A DNA stretch of 64,000 nt from Kribbella jiaozuonensis (GTDB lineage Bacteria; Actinomycetota; Actinomycetes; Propionibacteriales; Kribbellaceae). The position numbers and the translations under genes were made by a program. A model generated the notes under the pieces. It was given only the letters and a program-made list of their open reading frames with translations, searched no databases and was not told the origin of the DNA. Location of the stretch: positions 372,001 through 436,000 of the forward strand of contig NZ_SZPZ01000003.1 in assembly GCF_005233875.1 (NCBI RefSeq), read 5' to 3'. Each line of letters opens with the position of its first letter. Positions within the stretch are counted from its first letter, which is position 1. Shown one piece after another: positions 59,047 to 64,000 of the stretch.

Positions 59047-59679
59047 ATGGTGTGGCTATATCTCACCGTGGGCGCGGGGGTTCTGATCGTCGTCGGCGGT
59101 TACCTCCGGGCTCGGGGTGCGCCGGCGCGAGCGGCAGCGGGTGCGATGAAGCGAATGCGCGACCTCGTGACCGAGGACGTAGAGCAGCTCGGCGCAGAAC
59201 TCGACACTCTGGACGGCGTCACGGCCGATCCGCATTACGTGCAGGCACAACGGGCCTACAAGTCAGCTCGGGCCGCGCTTGCGCAGTCGCAGGAGATCGA
59301 GACTGTGGCCGAGGCGGTCACGGAGGGGAACTACGAGGTCGCCTGCGTGCGGGCCCGTCGTGACGGCCGGGAGTTGCCGGAAGAGCGGGTGCCTTGCTTC
59401 TTCGATCCGCGGCACGGTCCGTCGACCGCCGACGTGCTGTGGACAGAGCCGGGCGGTGGGCGGCGGAGGCTGCCGGCCTGCACGGGCGACGCGGAGCGGA
59501 TCAGCGCCGGGGCGGAGCCGTTCGTCCGCACCATCGACTACGACGGTGTGCAGGTCCCGTACTGGGAGGCGGACACGGGTGCTTACGGGCGGGCCTACTT
59601 CGCCACTGACGAGCACGCGCTTGCGGTGTTCGCGGCCGAGCAGGATCCGAGCGAAGGCGGAAGCCACACCGCGGGCTAG
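59047..59679 (+). CDS. Membrane-anchored hypothetical protein
   Basis: 210 residues. One N-terminal membrane helix (VWLYLTVGAGVLIVVGGYLR), a coiled-coil-prone segment (KRMRDLVTEDVEQLGAELDT), and then a compact domain with CFFDPRHGPSTADVLW, two Cys, and a C-terminal YWEADTGAYGRAYFATDEHA. The FFDPRHGPS motif recurs in actinobacterial proteins of unknown role. Its stop overlaps the convergent aminotransferase stop by 4 bases. Confidence 0.75.
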   Translation: MVWLYLTVGAGVLIVVGGYLRARGAPARAAAGAMKRMRDLVTEDVEQLGAELDTLDGVTADPHYVQAQRAYKSARAALAQSQEIETVAEAVTEGNYEVACVRARRDGRELPEERVPCFFDPRHGPSTADVLWTEPGGGRRRLPACTGDAERISAGAEPFVRTIDYDGVQVPYWEADTGAYGRAYFATDEHALAVFAAEQDPSEGGSHTAG

Positions 59680-60431
59680 ATCGTCTGTGGGAGTTGGGTT
59701 GCGTATGCCCGGGCGATCAGGTCGGCTGATTCTGGGTGCGGTTCGTAGGTCGTGTCGTTGATCGAGGCGACGGGCAGCGCGGGGTCGATCGAGTTGGTCA
59801 GGTACGCCGCGTCGTACAGCTCGGGGGCTGTCACCGGTGCTGTCGTGTAGGTGGGCAGGCCGCGTTGGAGGATCTGCTGGCGGATGCCTTGGAGGATCGG
59901 GGCGGACGGGAAGACGATCTCGGTGCCTCGTGCGAAGCAGATGTTCCAGATGGAGGCTTCGGAGATCTCGCCGGTCCGGGTGCGGAAGAGGGCGTCGTCG
60001 TACCCCTCCTTCTTTGCTTTGTGGGCGTAGTAGGTGAGGTCGAACGTGCCGGTGTGTTTGAGGTGCGGGACCGCTCGTTCGTGCTCGTAGGTGACGAGGC
60101 GGACGGGGTCTGTGGTCGGTGCAACGGGTGGGCCGACGCGCACGAGTAGGTGGAGGCGCGTGGTGGCGAAGACGTTGACGCGGATCGAGAGGTCGCCGGA
60201 GCCGGCCTCGTCGACGGCGGCGCGGAGGTCGGTGCGGACGCGGTCGGCGGGCATCGGTTCGTCGAAGACCTCGCGGGTGCTGCGGTCCAGCCGGTCGAAA
60301 TGCAGGTCGAGGCCGTCGACGCGGCCGTCGCGGACCTGTAGCGAGGTGAAGTGGCCGAAGGTGGTTGCGCGCAGCAACACCGGATCGACCGCGCGCAACA
60401 AGGCGCCGTCCAGCAGCAAGAAATCGGTCAC
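59676..60431 (-). CDS. Class IV (branched-chain/D-amino acid/ADC lyase) PLP enzyme
   Basis: 251 residues. Fold-type IV PLP enzyme: FDRLDRSTREVFDEPMPADR near the N-terminus, LKHTGTFDLTYYAHKAKKEG around the PLP lysine, and the family signature DALFRTRTGEISEASIWNIC. The family includes branched-chain transaminases, D-amino acid transaminases and aminodeoxychorismate lyase; the short length favours the last two. Coding-strand codons are C-rich. Divergent from the gene at 60616, with a long palindrome in between. Confidence 0.9.
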   Translation of the reverse strand: MTDFLLLDGALLRAVDPVLLRATTFGHFTSLQVRDGRVDGLDLHFDRLDRSTREVFDEPMPADRVRTDLRAAVDEAGSGDLSIRVNVFATTRLHLLVRVGPPVAPTTDPVRLVTYEHERAVPHLKHTGTFDLTYYAHKAKKEGYDDALFRTRTGEISEASIWNICFARGTEIVFPSAPILQGIRQQILQRGLPTYTTAPVTAPELYDAAYLTNSIDPALPVASINDTTYEPHPESADLIARAYATQLPQTI

Positions 60432-60438
60432 GCACTCT

Positions 60439-60605
60439 TAGGTCCTCTCGGGTGGTCCATCGCCTACTGCGGGGCACTCGGCACGGCACCTCGCCGCACG
60501 GGTGCAAAGGCCACGATGCTCCGCATCGAGACCTTCACCCCCGCGCGGCGATGCGCCGCACCGAGCACCTCCTCGCTACGGCGCTGAACCACCCGAGAGG
60601 ACCTA
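60439..60605. repeat. 167-bp near-perfect palindromic element
   Basis: The ends are a perfect 18-bp inverted repeat (TAGGTCCTCTCGGGTGGT at 60439-60456 and its complement at 60588-60605). The pairing continues inward with few gaps to a central stem GATGC-TCC-GCATC (60515-60527). Most substitutions in the stem would be G-U wobbles in a minus-strand transcript and A-C mismatches in a plus-strand one. The element sits between divergent genes and could be a MITE-like insertion or a structured leader. Confidence 0.8.
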
Positions 60606-60615
60606 GTCTCGCGGT

Positions 60616-61227
60616 GTGGACGTATGGAGCATCATCGGGTGGGGCGGATCCGCGCTCGTCGTGTGGTCGTTGCTGCAGACACGGATCCTGAGGCTGCGGA
60701 TCCTGAACCTGGTCGGCTGTGTGATCCTGGTCGGCTTCAACGCCGCGGTCGGCGTCTGGCCGATGGTCGGGATGAACGCGGTGCTGGCGGTCATCAACGT
60801 CGTACATCTGTGGCGGCTGCTCCGGCACCGGCACGACGAGGCGGCGTACCAGGTGCTCGAGGTCGACAAGACCGACGCGTACCTCGGTTACGTCCTGGAT
60901 CGGCACGCGAAGGACATCACCCGGTTCAACCCGGGGTTCACGCCCGGGGTGAGCGAGTACGCGTTCCTTGTCCAGCACGACGACCGCACCGTCGGCGTGG
61001 TCCTGGCCCACGACGCCGGCACCGGCCGCGCGCAGATCGACCTCGACTACGTGGTCCCGAAGTACCGCGACTTCACCCCCGGCGAGTTCGTCTACCGCCG
61101 CAGCGACGTCTTCACCGACCACGGCTTCCAGCAGGTCCTCGCCCCGCCGCGGATGCTCGACTCCACGCCGTACCTGAAGAACCTCGGCTTCCGCCGCGAG
61201 GGCGAGCACGTGGTGCTGAACCTCTAG
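60616..61227 (+). CDS. YgjV-like membrane protein with GNAT-like C-terminus
   Basis: 203 residues from GTG 60616. The first about 75 residues form membrane segments resembling YgjV (WSIIGWGGSALVVWSLLQTR, ILNLVGCVILVGFNAAVGVW, VGMNAVLAVINVVHLWRL). The C-terminal half (YAFLVQHDDRTVGVVLAHDA, LDYVVPKYRDFTPGEFVYRR, YLKNLGFRREGEHVVL) has strand and GF/LGF patterns reminiscent of a GNAT acetyltransferase. No acetyl-CoA Q/RxxGxG motif is seen, so activity is doubtful. The stop overlaps the convergent GNAT gene by 4 bases. Confidence 0.78.
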   Translation: MDVWSIIGWGGSALVVWSLLQTRILRLRILNLVGCVILVGFNAAVGVWPMVGMNAVLAVINVVHLWRLLRHRHDEAAYQVLEVDKTDAYLGYVLDRHAKDITRFNPGFTPGVSEYAFLVQHDDRTVGVVLAHDAGTGRAQIDLDYVVPKYRDFTPGEFVYRRSDVFTDHGFQQVLAPPRMLDSTPYLKNLGFRREGEHVVLNL

Positions 61228-61673
61228 AGATCCTTCGCGAAGCAGAGCGAGACCGGCTCGTGCTCGAAGGGCGGGTACGGCGGGGTCGGCCGGTAGCCGT
61301 GGTTCGTGTAGAGGGCTATCGCCTCGGCTTGTTTGGTGCCGGTCTCCAGACGCAGGCGGGTCAGGCCGGTGGAGCGGGCCTGGGATTCGACGGCGGTCAG
61401 GAGGATGCGGGACAGGCCCCAGCCGCGGGCGGTGGGGACGACGTACATGCGCTTGATCTCGCCGAGGTTGGGGGCGACGGGTTGCAGGCCGACGCAGCCG
61501 ACCGGAGTTCCGTCGAGGGTCAGGAGCGTGAAGGCGATGTCGGGGTGGAGGGCGACGAGCGGCTGGTCCTCGCCGTACATGGCGGCGAGCTCGGCCTGTT
61601 GAGCGGTGACCAACGCCCGGACGGCGTGGTCCGTCGCGGGTGCTGCCTGCAGTTCCACTCCCTCGATCAGCAT
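61224..61673 (-). CDS. GNAT-family acetyltransferase
   Basis: 149 residues from ATG 61673 (an in-frame ATG at 61715 is possible). GNAT core: VALHPDIAFTLLTLDGTPVG, EIKRMYVVPTARGWGLSRIL (R-G-W-G-L acetyl-CoA loop) and RLETGTKQAEAIALYTNHGY. The acceptor is unknown. Frame-open sequence up to 62276 is antisense to the amidase gene and not part of the protein. Divergent from the amidase gene by 67 bases. Confidence 0.9.
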   Translation of the reverse strand: MLIEGVELQAAPATDHAVRALVTAQQAELAAMYGEDQPLVALHPDIAFTLLTLDGTPVGCVGLQPVAPNLGEIKRMYVVPTARGWGLSRILLTAVESQARSTGLTRLRLETGTKQAEAIALYTNHGYRPTPPYPPFEHEPVSLCFAKDL

Positions 61674-61740
61674 GAATCGGACGGTAGCAAGATGGCGTGA
61701 CGCTGCTGTTTCCATTTCCTCTCTGTGATCTGATGACCGG

Positions 61741-62982
61741 GTGAGGTCACTGGTCGAGATCGCCACGGGGGTACGTGACGGGTCGCTGGACCCGGTGGAG
61801 CTGGTTGAGGACGCGCTGGCGCGGGCTGCCGATGCGGCCGAGCTGAACGCTGTTGTGCATCTGGATGTGGAGGGTGCGCGCAAGGCGGCGGCTGCGCACG
61901 ACCGGACCGGTGCGCTGGCAGGTGTTCCTGTGCTGGTGAAGGAGATCGTCGAGGTCGAGGGGCTTCCGTACCGCTGTGGTTCCGCGTCGATGGACGAGCT
62001 GGCTCGCAAGGACGCCGAGGTCGTACTGCGGTTGCGCGCGGCCGGGGCGATCATCGTCGGGCTGTCGCACACGCACGAGTTCGCGTACGGCTGCACAGGT
62101 ACGTCGAACCGCGTCGGCCCGTGCCGGAACCCGCATGATCCGTTGCGGATGACCGGCGGCTCCAGTTCCGGGTCAGCTGCTGCGGTGGCGGCCGGCGTGG
62201 TGCCGCTCGCGATCGGGACCGACACTGCGGGCTCGGTGCGCATCCCCGCTGCGTTGTGCGGGGTTGTCGGCTTCAAGCCGTCCTACGACACCATTCCGGC
62301 TGACGGAGTGTTCCCGCTGTCGCAGTCGCTCGACCATGTAGGCGTATTGACCCGCACTGCCGCCGACGCTGCCTACGCCCTGTCCGCCCTCGCCGACGTG
62401 CGCAGTGTGGACCTGGCCGCGCCTCGCCTCGGTGTGGCCGCCAACCCCGAGTACGGCGCTCTCGGCCCGTGGTCTGACGCATTCGAGTTGGTCGACGTAC
62501 AGCTGCCGGACTGGTCCCACAGCTTCACTACAGCTGCGAACCTCCAAGGCCCTGAAGCGGTGGCGAATCATGCAGCCCGTTCCCAGGACCGGTATCAGCC
62601 AGATGTCCAGCAGCGGCTGCGTGAGGCTTCGGCCGTGCAGCCGGCGGACTATGCGCGGGCGCAGGAAGACGCGGTGGCGATCAGGCGAGAGTTGGACGCC
62701 GTGCTGCAGCAGGTGGACGCGGTGCTGACTCCGACCGTGCTGACGACTGCACCGCTCATCTCCGAAGCGGCGACGCCCGACGGCGGGCTCGAAGTACGCA
62801 AGCAGTTGCTGAACAACACCCGCCTGGCCAACCTCACCCGGCACGCCGCGGTCAGCATCCCGGTACCGACCGACGGCCTCCCCGTCGGCTTGCAGATTAT
62901 TGCTGCAAGCAACGAGAAGGCCGCCGCGGTCGCGTGCTGGCTCAGCGATAGATTCGAAGGTCAGCCAGGCTCCACCAGTTAG
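61741..62982 (+). CDS. Amidase-signature hydrolase
   Basis: 413 residues from GTG 61741. Amidase-signature family with the Ser-cisSer-Lys triad regions: Lys in VPVLVKEIVEVEG, cis-Ser in MTGGSSSGSAAAVAAG, and nucleophile Ser in GTDTAGSVRIPAALCG. The C-terminus has PTDGLPVGLQIIA. Likely cleaves a small amide; it is not clearly GatA (too short, no gatB/C neighbours). Its last 41 bases overlap the convergent glycosidase gene. Confidence 0.93.
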   Translation: MRSLVEIATGVRDGSLDPVELVEDALARAADAAELNAVVHLDVEGARKAAAAHDRTGALAGVPVLVKEIVEVEGLPYRCGSASMDELARKDAEVVLRLRAAGAIIVGLSHTHEFAYGCTGTSNRVGPCRNPHDPLRMTGGSSSGSAAAVAAGVVPLAIGTDTAGSVRIPAALCGVVGFKPSYDTIPADGVFPLSQSLDHVGVLTRTAADAAYALSALADVRSVDLAAPRLGVAANPEYGALGPWSDAFELVDVQLPDWSHSFTTAANLQGPEAVANHAARSQDRYQPDVQQRLREASAVQPADYARAQEDAVAIRRELDAVLQQVDAVLTPTVLTTAPLISEAATPDGGLEVRKQLLNNTRLANLTRHAAVSIPVPTDGLPVGLQIIAASNEKAAAVACWLSDRFEGQPGSTS

Positions 62983-64000
62983 CCGCCGAGCCCGTCGAGG
63001 TCACGCGCACATAGCGCGCACGCGTCGGCCGTAGCTCGACCGTCGTGAGCTGGCCGGTGGACGCACCGGACGCAACGGTCTGCCAGCTCACACCATCCTT
63101 GCTGACAGCAACCTCGTACCCGCGCGCGTAGTCGCCGGCGTTCCCGCCACTGTCGAGCGCAACCTGACGGAACGTCTGCGTCTTGCCCAGATCCACCTGC
63201 ACCCACTGACCGAGCGCCTGCGCCTCCTTGCTCTGCCAGACCGTCGAGCCGTCCTGATCGGTCAACAGGCCAGCATCCGCGCCGTTCACACTCGCCGTCG
63301 CACCTGCAACAGCCAACTGCTGCGGTACGTCGGTCGCCACCCGACCCCACGTGTACGTCGCGATCGCGCCGCCAGGCAGCTCGTAGTCGAACGTCTTGTC
63401 GCCCACCGCGACCGTGAAGCTCCGCGGGTCGTCGTTCTCGTTGTGTACGAGGAGCGCCGTCGTACCGTCCGAGTTGCGGAACGCGGCGGACATCAGCTGC
63501 CCGTTCCATCCGGTCGTCCCGTACGACGTACTCCCGATCCGCACCGCGCCCGGCTTCACGAACTTCGACAGGTGGCCGATCGTGTAGTACTCCGCATCGG
63601 TCGTGACCGTCCCGTCCGGCTGCAGCGTGACCAGGCCGGTGCAGGTGTCACAGCCGCCGAGGTGCGGGCCGCCGGTCGAGTCGAGCGCGATGTTCCAGTT
63701 GACGACCGACTTGGCCCAGTTGCGCGTCGTACCGAGCATCAGCGTGCGGGCGTGCCACGTCAGCGTGCCGCGGAAGATCTGCGGCGGGGTGTCGGTCGGC
63801 CCGTGCGAGCCGGAGCATTCGGTGAACCAGATGCCCTTCGACGGGAACGCGTTGTGCAGATCGGTTTGCTTGGACGGATCGCCCGAGTAGCAGTGGTACG
63901 CCGTACCCGCGATCCATTTGGCGGCCGAGGTCTGGAGCAGCTTGTACGGGTAGTCGGTCTCCGGGTCCTCACCAGGCGGGGTGGAGGCGATGTCACCGGG
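62942..64000 (-). CDS. GH30-type glycoside hydrolase with F5/8C domain (5' end outside window)
   Basis: The frame is open to the window edge, so only the C-terminal 352 residues are seen. The GH30 catalytic region ends with the nucleophile motif GIWFTECSGSHGP (Glu). Then come HARTLMLGTTRNWAKSVVNW and WNIALDSTGGPHLGGCD, and the beta-sandwich side domain (TIGHLSKFVKPGAVRIGSTS). A C-terminal F5/8-type-C (discoidin) carbohydrate-binding domain starts near DGSTVWQSKEAQALGQWVQV and ends WWSLADLRIYR. It is probably a secreted glucosylceramidase, beta-1,6-glucanase or related enzyme; the signal peptide is not visible. Confidence 0.92.
   Translation of the reverse strand, partial: PGDIASTPPGEDPETDYPYKLLQTSAAKWIAGTAYHCYSGDPSKQTDLHNAFPSKGIWFTECSGSHGPTDTPPQIFRGTLTWHARTLMLGTTRNWAKSVVNWNIALDSTGGPHLGGCDTCTGLVTLQPDGTVTTDAEYYTIGHLSKFVKPGAVRIGSTSYGTTGWNGQLMSAAFRNSDGTTALLVHNENDDPRSFTVAVGDKTFDYELPGGAIATYTWGRVATDVPQQLAVAGATASVNGADAGLLTDQDGSTVWQSKEAQALGQWVQVDLGKTQTFRQVALDSGGNAGDYARGYEVAVSKDGVSWQTVASGASTGQLTTVELRPTRARYVRVTSTGSAANWWSLADLRIYR

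Noticed and set aside
1..64000. CRISPR array
   Set aside because: No regularly spaced direct repeats with unique spacers were seen; the hairpin run at 15124-15203 has no spacers and its stems differ.
1..64000. Riboswitches (for example T-box, SAM, glycine) or rnpB/ffs RNA genes
   Set aside because: No leader with a recognisable conserved core was seen upstream of any gene; hairpins found do not match known classes by eye.

Overview
The window is high-GC actinobacterial chromosome spanning the replication origin. Gene order matches the conserved actinobacterial origin block. On the minus strand lie dnaA, dnaN, gnd, recF, dciA, gyrB, gyrA, a DUF3566 gene, tRNA-Ile, a DLW-39 gene and tRNA-Ala. 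On the plus strand lie rpmH, rnpA, yidD, yidC, jag, rsmG, parA and parB. Further right come cwlM, trxA, trxB, an anti-sigma gene, sigM, a pseudokinase gene, murJ, a DUF6049 gene and cca. The flavour of the accessory genes (F420-type oxidoreductase, many NUDIX/VOC/DinB/SRPBCC proteins, Opp-type ABC importer, GH30 hydrolase) and a gnd gene between dnaN and recF suggest a soil actinomycete such as Kribbella or another Nocardioidaceae member. That assignment is inference from gene content only.

Layout. 1-4.1 kb: the end of a peptide-type ABC importer operon. 4.1-12.3 kb: small accessory enzymes and regulators (LLM oxidoreductase, TetR with a SnoaL-like gene, VOC, three NUDIX, DinB, RibD-like reductase, S51 peptidase, ArsR with an SRPBCC gene). 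12.4-15.4 kb: a patchwork bounded by a duplicated tRNA-Ala 3' end. It holds a DUF433/PIN-like toxin-antitoxin pair, a HAD gene remnant, three copies of a noncoding repeat and a run of four perfect hairpins. 15.4-21.4 kb: DLW-39, tRNA-Ile, DUF3566, gyrA, gyrB. 21.7-24.9 kb: three overlapping genes for membrane-anchored exported proteins, facing a multi-pass membrane protein. 24.9-32.2 kb: dciA, recF, gnd, dnaN and dnaA, with DnaA-box clusters on both sides of dnaA (putative oriC). 32.2-38.1 kb: rpmH to parB with four parS-like sites. 38.1-47.5 kb: methyltransferase, DUF3817, SURF1, D-Ala-D-Ala ligase-like, aminotransferase, GNAT, DUF2784, PadR/MMPL and VOC genes. 47.6-57.5 kb: cell-envelope and redox genes with the sigM locus. 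57.5-64 kb: cca, small membrane proteins, class IV aminotransferase, amidase, and the end of a GH30 glycosidase cut by the window edge.

Functionally the centre is replication initiation, supercoiling, segregation (ParABS), membrane insertion (YidC) and peptidoglycan control (CwlM, MurJ, pseudokinase). The most unusual items are the tRNA-Ala-flanked patchwork with its hairpin run, a 167-bp near-perfect palindromic element between divergent genes at 60.4-60.6 kb, the long N-terminal extensions on DnaA and ParA, and the three-gene exported-protein operon. None of these can be called new without database searches.
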